Positions 1-10,767 of a DNA stretch of 64,000 nt are shown piece after piece; the stretch's first letter is position 1; each line of letters starts with the position of its first letter. The DNA is from Thalassia testudinum. Lineage: Eukaryota > Streptophyta > Magnoliopsida > Alismatales > Hydrocharitaceae. Under the pieces are notes generated by a model that saw only the letters and a list, made by a program, of their open reading frames with translations, was not told the origin of the DNA and did no database searches. The stretch spans positions 75,881,501 through 75,945,500 of the forward strand of contig JAZHRO010000013.1 of NCBI GenBank assembly GCA_037157565.1. The letters are read 5' to 3'. A program made the translations under genes and the position numbers.

Positions 1-1337
1 GGTAGAAATACGAGCTGCCTGTGTATAACCCGAGTATGGAAATGGGAACGATAGAAATACCAGTTGCCTGTGTATAACCTGGGAATGGAAATAGAAATGA
101 TAAAACCTGCTATGGAATGGCATGAAGAATATGAGCATGAATCCTACGGGGAAATAGGAGTAGAGCTCCTGGAAATAAACAGAATGGATCTGGAAATGTG
201 AATAGGGAAGTGTGCTGGCCCTTGAGTGCGGAGTACCAAGGAGAGCGACTGTCCCTTGTTTAGTGTAGAGCGGAGCTAGCCGCCCTTGGGTTGGGACTCG
301 GGGTTAGGATTGGCCACTCTGCACCGACTTCTTGGTCCTCGTGTACACTGTACTAGGGAGAGATACTAGTGTAGGGAGAGAGCTAGCCACCCCACAGGCC
401 CGGGGTTCAGCTAGCCGCCCTATACCGACTTGTTAGGCCTACTAGTCAAACCAGGGTAGTCAGGCGAGGGTGCGCGGACTGTGCAGGGGCAAGACTCCTG
501 TTTGGTTCTTAGGGGCTAGACCCCTGTTACTGAGAGGGCTAGGCCCTATACTATTCCGTGCTGTACTTGGGTGCACCCGTTAACGGAAACGACTGACCAC
601 GTGTCAGTGCAGGGTAGCTACCCGTGCGTTTATCGTGCGTGCTGTAGTCACCATTACGTCTGTCTGTGACCTTGAGGTGGTTGACTGGGTGTAGGATCAC
701 CACGAGGGACTCTCTTGGCCAGGAGAGCACCACGTGTGCCTTCTACTCTTTGGAAAAGACTGCAATCAAGACTATTCCCACGATGAACATTTGAGATCAA
801 GAAAGAGATTTAGAAACATATAAACTAATGGATGAAAATGAATAAATTGTAAATTAAAGAAATTGGAATAGCTAGTTTACCTGTCAGCTTTACTGCTTTA
901 GTTAATTAGTTGCCACTCTACTCAGTGTTTGCTGGCTTTGTGTACTCATAACCCTTTTCAGGTCCAGGTGTTGAGCAGCCCGAGTCTACGGCTGCGAAGG
1001 GTGCTGGGCCCAGTAGAACCCAGCAGCAGTAGCTTCTTTTGTTGTACTCCTTTTGTAGTAGTGAGTTAGACTCTTGTACCCTTATGTTCTGTACTTTTAC
1101 GTTCTGTACTTTATGTTCATGTATCTTGTTACCTTTTTACTGTTGTGGTGGTGATATGTACTGTACCAGTTTTTACTTCTTTACTATTGTACCTTTTTAC
1201 TATTAGTTGCTTAGCAGAGTAAATGTGGTTTACTTTTCTGCTTTTTGGTTACTTTCTTGTTAGACGACTGGGTCTTGGGATTAGTCGAGTTGAGCTGGTC
1301 TTGGGTTCTATAGGGATTCGGGAACCGGGTCATAACA
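1..1337 (+). mobile_element. 3' part of a large LTR (left edge outside window)
   Basis: This stretch is homologous along its whole length to the last ~1.3 kb of the complete solo LTR at 8088-10762. Shared blocks include the 'gctggcccttg' segment (214 here, about 9670 there) and a nearly identical 3' end, with GGGTCATAACA closing at 1337 here and 10762 there. No coding capacity is credible; the short frames on both strands are not conserved between the two copies. No primer-binding site follows 1337, so this is probably a solo LTR or a 3' LTR. The 5' part lies before the window. The family is not certain. A large LTR with ends of the TGAAATGACCC / GGGTCATAACA type suggests a plant Ty3/gypsy element, which is an inference. 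Confidence 0.75.
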
Positions 1338-2100
1338 TAACTCCCTCTGATTTGTGTGTGCAAACCTACGAAATCAGTGGGGCTCTTCTTGAATCCAAGC
1401 AAGCTGTGAAGCTTGTTTCCAGTTCTCCAAGCTCTCCTAAGCCCTATAAAAGACCTCCCATCCTTACCTTACTGATGAGAGTCTCATCATAAACCCTAAC
1501 TAGCATAATTTGATTTAAATAAGTGTGAAAAACCTCCTACAAAACCTAAAGAAAAGCCAAACTCAGAGAATTCTGAATTGAAGAATAAAACAAGTCATGA
1601 GAGGTAAAACTTTAATTTTACCATCGCAGTACACAATCAGGGTGTTTAAGGGTCTAAACACAGGTCAAATGAGATTAATAAGGAAGGAAGTGGGATGATC
1701 TGATCTAAAAAGGGTTATAGCAACTTCTAGGAATTAAATGACATTCTATAACCCTAAAAATAAACCCACTTTAATTAATGAGGTTCTAGGAAGAGTAAAA
1801 ATCAAATAAATCCTCTAAAATTCATATAAAAATACACCCTAGGGTTTGGAACCTTCAATTTGGCCTTTGTAACCTATTTTGACCTAAATTAAGAACCATG
1901 CCCAGATTTTAACCTAATTTGGGTTTTTACGTAAATTGACCGGTCAAACGTGGTCAAACCTAAAATCAAACTACACCATTGAATTCCTTAGGTTCAAATT
2001 AGGTTGATACAAAAACTTGGGCCTAAGTGAAGACCATCTTGACCGACTTTACAAATTGGTCCTCTTGAATTACTTTTTGACCCTTATCTTTTCAAAACCT
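1338..2100. other. Gene-free spacer
   Basis: No gene is recognised. The sequence is AT-rich, with several 'aaccctaa' and 'cctaatttggg' type words and stop codons in all frames. It separates the LTR end from repeat copy A and could be part of that repeat's 5' region. Confidence 0.5.
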
Positions 2101-4280
2101 TGCATCTAGCCCCCTATATTCCCCTTCATTCTTTGCAGAACGGTCCTCCCTGCAACCCTGCGCAGGCACCATACCTCCGGTGACCTTGCGCGGAGGATGG
2201 TGCCACGCAGGATAAGGCAACCGCTCTCAGGAACGAATGTGGGGTTCCCTGCGTCGTCCTCTGTCGCAAGGACCCTCCCCTGTGACCAGTGGCTGCCCAT
2301 GCTTCTCGTGCGAATGCACGAAAGGCATGGGTCTCCATCTCCGACCATCTCCGGCAAGCACCCCACATCGCTCCCTCAAAACCCTCTCCTCGCCAACACC
2401 TTTATAAGGAGCGGCAGGGGCTGCCATCTCTTTCAAGCTAGCTTTGGCCGAAGAAAACCCCCCTACTTCGTCTCCTCTCACTCTGGTCAGACAGCCCAAA
2501 CTTCTGGCGATCTTTCGTCTTCCTCCTCATCGCTCTGCTGCCATACCTGCAGCTGAGCTCACTCTGCCCTGTCTTCCCACGCCAGGCCGCACTAGCTGGC
2601 ATCTCCAGATCTCCTCCTTGTCGCCGTTACTCCTCTTCTGGGCACCTTCATCCCCAGCTCCGGCAGGCACAAGCCTGGCGTCTTCCTCTCCCTCTTCATC
2701 GACTAAGTAGGTAGGAACCTTCCCCTTACTCTCCTCTCACTTTTCCCCTCTTAAATTGGCACTTTAGACCCCTCGACTGCTACTACCACCTCCATCTGCT
2801 CCACCTCCGGCCACCATCTTTAGCGAGGTCGCTCTACCTCCACAGGCCATTTCACCCCTCGCCGACAAGCCCAAAAGCTCCCCCTCACTCCACTCAAGCG
2901 TTTCTCCTACTCCATTCACCGCCCTTCACCTTCAGACCACCCCTCGAACACACCCACCTGCACCTCTACAGTGTGCACTAGGCACACGGCCACATCCACT
3001 TTCCCGCCACGACGACCCCCGCACCACCTTCGCCAAACTCTGGTGAAGCTTCTTGAGCTGTTTGACGTGGCCGGGAAGCCGTTTTCGTGCTTTCAGGTCT
3101 TGGCCTCCTTGCCTCCATTAACAGACAACAGGAGCTGCTTGGCGAGCAGCTCCAGGCCCTTTCGGCACCAGGTGAAGGCCCCAGCCAATGCGGGGTACTT
3201 CCGCGAGTGTGCCCAGGCCTTCAATTGGGGTCGCGAGCCTTCGCTGCGACCCCAATTGCCAACACCTTCTTGCTTGCGGGTGCGCGGAGCAGAGGTGGGA
3301 CTTTAGTCCCATCTTGGAAGTGTGTGGGCGCAAGCCCACACATAAATTGAACAAGTGACATTAGCTGGTCGCCTCTGAATACACATGGGGTGAGGTCCCT
3401 CACCTATTCACCGCCCTCATCTGTGAGCTCATCACACGGATCAGGCGCGACCCGACCCGACACCCTCTTGTGCACTCCTCGCGCACCACCCACACCGGTG
3501 CGCCTGGACCCTGGCACGCGATCCGACCTGATAACCTGGCTCTAGGAGAGCGTACCCAAGGGAGATTCAGAGAGAGAGAGACGCGGGGAGAGGGTAGAGT
3601 AGGTTTTGCGCTGAGCTTGTGTGTGTGTGTGTGCAGAGAACAGGTGAGGGAGGAAGAGGCAAGGCGCCACTGAAGGGAAGAAGGAAGGAAGAAAGAAAGA
3701 AGAGGAAGAGCAGCGGCTGAGACTTAGCCGTAGAGAAGAAGAAAGGAGAAGGAAGGAAGGAAAGAAGCTGAAGAAAAGAGGAAGAGCAGCAGTGTAGTGG
3801 CAACGTAGTTAAGGCATCTGATTTCTGAATCAGACGTCGGAAAGAAAGGAAGGAGTGAAGAGCAGAGGACAGGCCAGAAAAAAAGAAAGAGAAAAGAGGA
3901 GGGAACCTCTGCAGAAAAGAAGACGCAGAAGAAAATCAGAGAAGAGAAGAAGAATAAAGAAGGACTTAGAAGCTGAAGAAAGGAAAGAAAGAAGAGGAAG
4001 CCTTCGCAGCAAAGAAAAGAAGAAAGAAGAAGACAAGCTGGCTAAAGAGAAGAAGAGAGAAGGAGAAAAAGCCAAGAAGAGAATTTTTGCCCTCTCTCTT
4101 TCTCTCTCTCCTTTGTCTTAATTTTTGTAAAACTCTATTTATTGTGAATTCATATGCTTTCGGAATCATAGTTTGCTCCCTAAGTTCGACTTCGGGAAAC
4201 TTTTAATTCTGAGTAATAAATTGTAACTGGTAACAGCTTTTCATGATATACTACAATGTCTAGAATTTAAAACACTAGTG
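2100..4280 (+). repeat. GC-rich dispersed repeat, copy A
   Basis: Copies A and B (4300-5985) share ordered blocks. These are a 'tgacgtggcc..aggccgtttt' block (3063 and 4936), a 'gcccaggcctt' block (about 3212 and 5085), 'tttagtccca' (about 3303 and 5176), an identical 'ggggtgaggtccctcac' (3387 and 5257), a purine-rich tract, and an AT-rich end with 'gagtaataaattgtaact'. Copy A has a TTTATAA box near 2401 followed by CT-rich sequence, then a GT microsatellite (about 3618-3633) and a purine-only-like tract at 3650-4090. That order resembles an LTR or 5' leader of a retroelement, but no TG..CA ends or primer site could be fixed. The many short frames here are compositional and are not conserved between copies. 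Confidence 0.5.
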
Positions 4281-4299
4281 ACAAAAAGTCTCTAACCAC

Positions 4300-5985
4300 T
4301 TATCTCCTTAGCAATAAATAGAGCCAAAAACCCATCTTCTTCCTTCAACCTCCGGCTCGCTCCACCTCGCTTCGGCAACTCTCCACCTCCTGCCTCTTCG
4401 TCGGCCGCCACGTACAATAGGCAGTCGGTTCTTCTTCCCTACGTCTTTTCACACCTCGCAATACCGGCGAAGTGCCCTTTAACCCTTCGTCATCACCGTT
4501 ATCCACCTCTGGAGCATCCTTCGTCTCCCACGCCAGCCATACCAGAGTCGGTGCCTCCTCCGCACCCCTTCATCTGCTACATAGTCTTGACAACTCCCTA
4601 TCATCTGCTAATCACCACCATATCATCACCACTTCGAATCGACCCCTCATGTGCCCTCCACACCTCTGTCTTCCAATTCACCGGTGTACCTCCGACGAAG
4701 CATTCCCGCCGCCACAGACCATCTTTCCAGCTGCCACCATGTTCGCGAGCATCGCCTCGCCTCACTGAGTAAAAGCCCCAAAAAAATTTGGGGCTTAGCT
4801 CTCTCTATCTTCTCACTCGACTCACGCACCTCCATCCGCCTTCTTTAAGGTCATCAGGTCTCCCTGACTACCTTCGTAGCACGCCATCGCCACCATCACA
4901 TTCTCCGCACTTGCACGAAACCTCTGAACTGGTCTGACGTGGCCCATAGGCCGTTTTCTTCCTTTCAGGTATTCGACCGCCATTGCCATTGACAGAGCTC
5001 CTTCGAAGAGATTGAAGCAAGTATTCTTGCCACAGCAGGCCCATGCATTTCCTCTAGACAGTGCGAAACCCTTCCAGGAAGATGCCCAGGCCTTCGATCA
5101 GGAGCGTTGACTGCTCCCTCACCCTTAATTTGACCAGCCCTCAGCCGCTGCTCGCACGCAGAGAACAGCAGCCAATTTAGTCCCACATCGTGGACTAAGG
5201 AGTGGAAGAAGGCGCATGAATTGATTTTCTGTTTCCTCCTTATCGCCTCAAGACACGGGGTGAGGTCCCTCACGCACCCTTACCCGCACACTTGACCGCC
5301 TAAGCTATACTGCTCGCCTGCGATCACGCCCGCAAGCCTGCACCAAGATCTGGTTATTGTTCCTACCCGATTACCCGGTTAACCCCAAGTCTTTGAGAGA
5401 AAGAAGAGAAGGGAAAAGAGAGAAAGGAAAGGGGGGGGGGGGGGGGGGGGGGGTTTGCCTCGCTCTCTAACTCTCTAACAATTGAGGAGAAGAGGCCTTT
5501 ACCTCTGTGCATGACTTGAGAATGGGCAAAGCAAAGAAGAGAAGAATAAGAACAGTGCACACGCACTATAGTAGGGGGTTGTTTAAGTCGTCTGTCTCGA
5601 GCATTCGACGTCTAATTCCACCACTTTATTCTTTTGAGGCTATACTGCTTACTTATCTTACGTAGAATTACTTGGTTGATACTATGCATTTATTTGGTAT
5701 AATTGTAAAGGGTAATTGGTGATTTAAATCACCATTTTACCCTATTATTTTTGCACATTGCTATTGATTCTCACATATATATATATATATTATTCGTGTA
5801 TGGATTTTTTATTATAAATTGCTCATATTTGTGGTTATATTATGATCTTCATATTAATTGCAGTACTTGCTCCTAGAGAACGACATCGGACTTTTAAATT
5901 TGAGTATAAATTGTATTTGTTTTCATGTAATTTCGACTACACTACAACGAAGTATTTTAAAACATTGATTTCGCGTGTTAACAAA
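4300..5985 (+). repeat. GC-rich dispersed repeat, copy B
   Basis: This is a diverged direct copy of 2100-4280, offset by about 1.7-1.9 kb with the same block order (see copy A). It ends abruptly at about 5985, where the copia reading frame begins, so the boundary is probably an insertion or deletion junction. It contains a run of 23 G at 5431-5453 and an AT microsatellite at 5774-5790. No gene is recognised. The two copies could be the LTRs of one degenerate element or a tandem duplication. Confidence 0.45.
5431..5453 (+). repeat. Uninterrupted run of 23 G
   Basis: The run lies at the end of a purine-rich tract in repeat copy B. A run this long could form G-quadruplexes and is prone to length error in sequencing and assembly. 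Confidence 0.95.
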
Positions 5986-7475
5986 GGCATTCCAAGCAAC
6001 TTAGGATAACTCTATCTCCGAAGAAAAAGAAGAGGAGGAGACAAATGAAGAGACCGCATGCTTGGGGCTCATGGCAACAAACGTTGCCTCCGAATCCAAC
6101 TTCGAGGAGCCCAAGGTAGACTCTTATTCTCTAGATGAATTACAAGATGCATTTAATTCATTGTATTTAGAGTTTAAAGAAGTAAAAACTAAAAGCAAAA
6201 CACTAAAAATTGAAAATTTAGAAAGAAAGGAAATAATAAAGGATCTTAAGAAAAAGAATCTACTTCTCACGAATGAAACAACCACCTTAGCTATGCAAGT
6301 GGGAAACTTTATGATTGAAAGTGAATCATTAACAAATGATTTATATACAACTATGAGAAAACAAAAATTCCTAGATAGAGAAGAACCACTTGATAAAATT
6401 CATGTTATTAAAAAATCAAACCCCTTAAAAAGGATGAGAATGGCTTACTTAGATTAGAGATTAGAGGATCAGAAGGTAAACTAGATATAATAAAAATAGA
6501 GATAACTCATCTTAAAGAAAAATCAAATCAATTGCTTGAGGACCTAGCTAAATTTATTAAAGAAAATGATAATTTGGACAAGCTCATTGCTCATCAAAAA
6601 CCTTCCTTTAGCAAATTTGGACTATGCTATTATGAGACTAGCTAATGAACCAAAAAAAGATCCTCCTCCAAAGAGGATCGCTAACAAATCCGAATCCACA
6701 CTACAGTGGATACCAAAGAGACATCTTGCACTTTGTTTTGTTGATTTCAAGGGACATTATAATCTCAAAAATTGAATCTATAGAATGAAGGAAGGGAAAC
6801 TTAAACTAGAACGACCTAATGAAATCTGAAGTCACCAAAGAAGGTCGTTTGTATGAATAAGAAGATCTACAAGAAAGATAATGAAGAGATCGCCGCCATC
6901 AAGGAGGCCGATGGGTGATGGATTCCGAATTTTCGAAGCATATGACAGGAGACAAGCACATATTTTTAGACCTCAACCTACAGATGGAGGAACGATCACC
7001 TTTGGCAACAACCACAAAGATCATATTATTGGCCTCGGTACAATAGAGAATTCTCTAAGATTATGCAAAAAGAATTTGAGATGAGCCTGATGAGTGAACT
7101 TAAGTTCTTATTGGATTTACAAATCACTCAACTCGAATTCAGCACCTTTGTGTGTCAATCCAATTATACAAAAAAGATGCTGAAACAATTTGAAATGGAG
7201 AAAAGCAAGGGTAAGAGCACTCCTATTAGTGTTACAACTTTCCTTTATATGGCTGAATCAGGTATGCCCATTGAAAAAAAATTGTGCCATAATATGATTG
7301 GTTTGTTACTGTATTTAACTTATAGTAGACCAAACATTTTGTTCAGTACTTGTTTATGTGCAAAATTTCAATCAAACCCTAAACAATCACATCTAAATGC
7401 AGTTAAAAGAATATTTAGATACTTAGTTGACACATTTGATTATGACCTGTTCTACCCTAGGAGTAGTAATTTTGA
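5985..7475 (+). pseudogene. copia gag-tail / protease / partial RT pseudogene
   Basis: The frame begins at about 5985 with 'KAFQAT*DNSISEEKEE', where an expected Trp is TAG. It continues as an acidic, coiled-coil-rich gag tail (6062-6457, with 'SYSLDELQDAF'). The protease segment at 6915-6975 reads W-V-M-D-S-E-F-S-K-H-M-T-G-D-K, so the catalytic D-S-G loop is D-S-E. At about 7060 the sequence jumps directly to the C-terminal RT region (7063-7475: 'EFEMSLMSELKFLLDLQI', 'YTKKMLKQFEM', 'MIGLLLYLTYSRPNILFS', 'HLNAVKRIFRYL'). Integrase and the RT catalytic YVDD part are therefore deleted. Several frameshifts and stops are present. Not functional. Confidence 0.8.
7467..7475 (+). repeat. Left target-site duplication of the PRA1-carrying element
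   Basis: TAATTTTGA lies here and TAATTTTAA at 11445-11453, a 9-bp duplication with one mismatch. Collapsing the two gives an uninterrupted copia frame (S-S-N-F-N-L-I-T-Y-S-D-A-D-Y). A 9-bp duplication is typical of Mutator-like elements. Confidence 0.75.
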
Positions 7476-8082
7476 GGGATTTTTACATATATAACCCTGT
7501 AAACTTTCAACAAGACGTATATACCCCCATCTTTTTGATATTTATATATATAGCCCTATAAAGTTATTCCGTTAAAGTCGTGTGCCCCTGTTATGTTAAA
7601 CTCAGCAAAAAACATTATAAAAATAAAAAAATAGGAGAATTTATATTTTCATCCTCATATTCATCACACTATACTACATCCCCCCTACCATCCTTTAAAA
7701 TTTCATATATTCTCCTTTAAAAAAAAGGTTCCACAGATCTCCCACTTAAGATCCGAAGGCAGTGGCGTGACGACCCCGCCCCTCCTCCTGGAGGAATAGG
7801 TCGTTGATTCCTCGGAAGGGCACGTGGACGACCACAAGAGCGAGGCCGATAGCAAGGTTGATGAGGATGTTGGCGGTGACACCCACGAGGAGGATGACGA
7901 GGGTGAAGACGGAGAGGGAGGCGAGGACGGCAAACTTGGGGACGGCGCATCCGAGGATGACGAGGGGCTCGTTGTCGCGGAGGAAGTAAAGTAAGAGCTA
8001 GGTGAGCATGTAGGTAAGGAAGATCATGAGGGAGATGGGGTGGTAGAGGAGGGAGACGAAGACGACCATGAGGACGACGGTG

Positions 8083-8087
8083 GCGTA
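8083..8087 (+). repeat. Target-site duplication GCGTA (left)
   Basis: GCGTA is repeated exactly at 10763-10767 and brackets the solo LTR. Removing the LTR and one copy restores the PRA1 codons N-Y-A-T-V-V. Confidence 0.95.
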
Positions 8088-8267
8088 TGAAATGACCCGT
8101 TGCCTTTTTAGTCGGATAAGATGTCTGAAGTTTCAGTCAGACGTCTGAACACATGCTCGGACGTCTGAAAGTGAGAATTTTCGTACATCACTTTGCGCTC
8201 TGGCGCAGGCGGCACACAGAAGCCCCTCTCCCTCGCACCCTCACCCCCTTAAACCTTAAAACCACCC

Positions 8268-8274
8268 TATATAA
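8268..8274 (+). promoter_or_regulatory. Candidate TATA box of the solo LTR
   Basis: TATATAA lies in a GC-rich context about 180 bp into the LTR, followed by pyrimidine-rich sequence, as expected at a U3/R boundary. It could drive antisense transcription of the captured PRA1 copy, which lies on the minus strand. Confidence 0.4.
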
Positions 8275-9011
8275 CCACCCCCTTTCTCCTCATCTCACCC
8301 CCCTCACACCACTCGTGACACTGCCACCTCCTCCTCCTTGCGATAGTCGCACCCTCCAGCCTCCCATCCCTACTACTGTAGCCACAGTGAGGAAGAGAGG
8401 AGCCGGCGAGGGAGAACGGCGAAGTGCGAGAGTGAGAGTGTGCGAGGGAGTGAGAGCGGGGGAGGAGGGTGATGGCCGCGAGAGCTTGGTGGAGCTCGAG
8501 GAGTCGTCTGTGGGAGAGAGTAGGATGCCGGCGAGGAGCTTCTCAAGGTGTTGCAGCTGCTGGAGCTACCGCTGCGGGCGAAGAGTGAGCGAGGCGAGCT
8601 GCGTGGAGGAGTTATGGTACTGGAAGTTTCCAGTATCAGATGTCTGGAGTATCATCCAAACGGCTGGCAGGGCACCCAGATGTCTAGAGCTGAAGCCGGA
8701 CATCTGAAAGCATAATATCCCGAGGTATGTACCTTCCTGCGCTACTTTCCGCCATGCAGATTGTAGCACAAGAGGTATTGGGTTTAAAAAGGGTGTATGT
8801 GCTTTGCACATAGGCGCAGAGCGTCAGGAAGGAGCGGGTTGCACACTTTGAGGCGATTTTGGATGTCTAACCGCATCGCTAGACGTTCGATTACCCTTCG
8901 AGATGATTGGAAAGAGGGTGAGACATCTGGAGCTGCCCCCAAATGGTCGTGGAGGGATCCAGATGTCTGAGAATACCGCAGGAAACACAAGGTGAGATCT
9001 GATGTCTTTTA

Positions 9012-9039
9012 AGACATCTGGGACTAGTCCCAGATGTCT
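9012..9039. repeat. Perfect 28-bp palindrome in the solo LTR
   Basis: AGACATCTGGGACT is followed directly by its exact reverse complement AGTCCCAGATGTCT. The arms are the same AGATGTCT word that is scattered through this LTR in both orientations. Confidence 0.95.
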
Positions 9040-10762
9040 GATTTTGGTCAGTAACCTCGTTTTTAGCCCGTTTACGGCTCAAACAGAATTAAATTTCTGT
9101 AAACGAGGTACCGCTGTTTTCCACTTGAGTTTCTCTACGTGTTCGTGTTCAGTATCTACTATTTTGAGCTCATCTGATGTAAATTTGTCGCTGGTACAGG
9201 TTACCAACCGGTGGTGTGTTTGGGGCTCGCAAAGACGACGAGATCTGCGGCACAGGCCCCCATTCCTCCGGTGATACCCGGTAGAGTGGTTTAATGCATT
9301 CATTAAGACATGAATAAAGAATATGCATGCTTAGATTAAATTGATTGAAACTCTAGGATGTTGAATGAACCCTATGGTAGAAATGTATGAGCATGATATT
9401 GAACTACTCTGGTTTACTTGAGATGCATGCTAAGACACGAGTTGTCTGTATGTAAATGAGAAATTGAACTATGAAATCATAAGCTGCATGTATATGATTG
9501 AGAATTTAATTGTGAAAACACGAGCTGCCTATATATGAATGAGGAACGAGTTTTGGGAACATGAGGTCTGAATATGGATAAATGAGATCAATATGAGCAT
9601 GAACCCTATAAGGAATTAGTAGTAAAACACTTGTGGATGAAAGGAATCTGGAATGTAGACGGCAAGTGAGCTGGCCCTTGTGTACACGGTACCAAGGAGA
9701 GCAATTATCCCTTTTTAGTGTAGAGCGAACCTAGCTGCCCTTGGGTCAAGACTCGGGGTTAAGATTGGCCACTGTACACCAATTCTTGTTGGCCCTCGCG
9801 TACGTGGTATCAAGGCGTGCTACTAGTGTAGGGAGAGAGCTAGCTACCTCACGAGGCCCGAGGTTAAGCTAGCCACCCTACACCGACTTTGTTAGGCCCG
9901 CTGGGCAAACCGGGGTAGTCGGACGAGGATATGCAAACTATGGAGGGGCAAGATCCCTGTTCTAAGAGGGTAAGGCCCTATACTGTTCCGTACTGTACTT
10001 TGGATATACCCGCTAGCGGAAACGACTGACAGCGTGTCAGTGATGGGTGGCTACCCGTGCGCTTATCACGCATATCGTAGTTACCGTTACGTCTCGACAG
10101 TGACCTCGGGGTGGTTGACTGGGTGTAGGACTACCAAGGGGGACTCTCCCGGCCAGGAGAGCACCACGTGTATCTTCTACTCCACGTAAAAGACTGTAAT
10201 CAAGATCGTTCCTACAGGGAACATGCAAAATCAAGAAATACTTGGATACTTTGAGAAATGAATGAATCAGAAATACATAAATGAGATAAATAGAAATGAG
10301 AATAAAACCTGCTTGTTGTCTTACTTGCACATAAATAATGTAAACACCACTCTACTCAGCGTTCGTTGACTCCGTCTTTTCATAACCCTGTTTAGGACCA
10401 GGAGTTGAGTAGCCTGAGTTTCCGACTGTAGGAGCTAGGCCCAACCGAGCCCAGCCGTAGTTGTTTTCTTTCCATCTCTTTAGTTCTTGTTGTAGTTGTG
10501 AATATTGGACCCTTGAGCTACTATTTCTGTTACTTTCTGTTTTCTTTCCATTGTTGTTGTTGTGGTGGCATGCACTATTTTGAGACAGTTGTTTTACTTT
10601 TGTTTACTGCTTCGTTCTTTCCCTATATTTAGTTATATTGCACATGTGAATGTGGTTTATTTTTCTGCCTTTGGTTATTTCTCGTTGGACGACTAGGTCT
10701 TGGGATTAGTCGAGGCGAGCCAGTCTCAGGTCCTGTAGAGATCCGGGAACTGGGTCATAACA

Positions 10763-10767
10763 GCGTA
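10763..10767 (+). repeat. Target-site duplication GCGTA (right)
   Basis: Exact partner of 8083-8087. Confidence 0.95.

Larger units (their letters stand above)
8088..10762 (+). mobile_element. Complete solo LTR (2,675 bp)
   Basis: It begins TGAAATGACCC and ends GGGTCATAACA, with near-mirror ends, and is bounded by a perfect GCGTA duplication. No internal retroelement genes are present, so it is a solo LTR left by LTR-LTR recombination. A TATATAA box at about 8268-8274 followed by CT-rich sequence gives the + orientation and a likely transcription start. The GC-rich central part (8120-9045) carries many copies of an AGAYGTCTG motif. The 184-codon frame at 8153-8707 crosses this low-complexity region and is unlikely to be a gene. 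The last 1.3 kb matches 1-1337. Confidence 0.9.

Noticed and set aside
3795..3840. tRNA-like string (CTGAT-ttctga-ATCAG stem with flanking GTAGTTAAGGCA).
   Set aside because: It looks like an anticodon arm and part of a D-arm, but no acceptor stem or T-arm (GGTTCGA) follows. The sequence runs straight into a purine tract.
3855..4121. Lys/Glu/Arg-rich 88-codon frame and its mirror frames.
   Set aside because: Product of a purine tract in a repeat; not conserved in the second copy and without a plausible promoter or homologue.
8153..8707. 184-codon open frame on the + strand inside the solo LTR.
   Set aside because: Lies in GC-rich U3/R sequence with repeated words, overlaps TATA and CT-rich signals, and matches no family.
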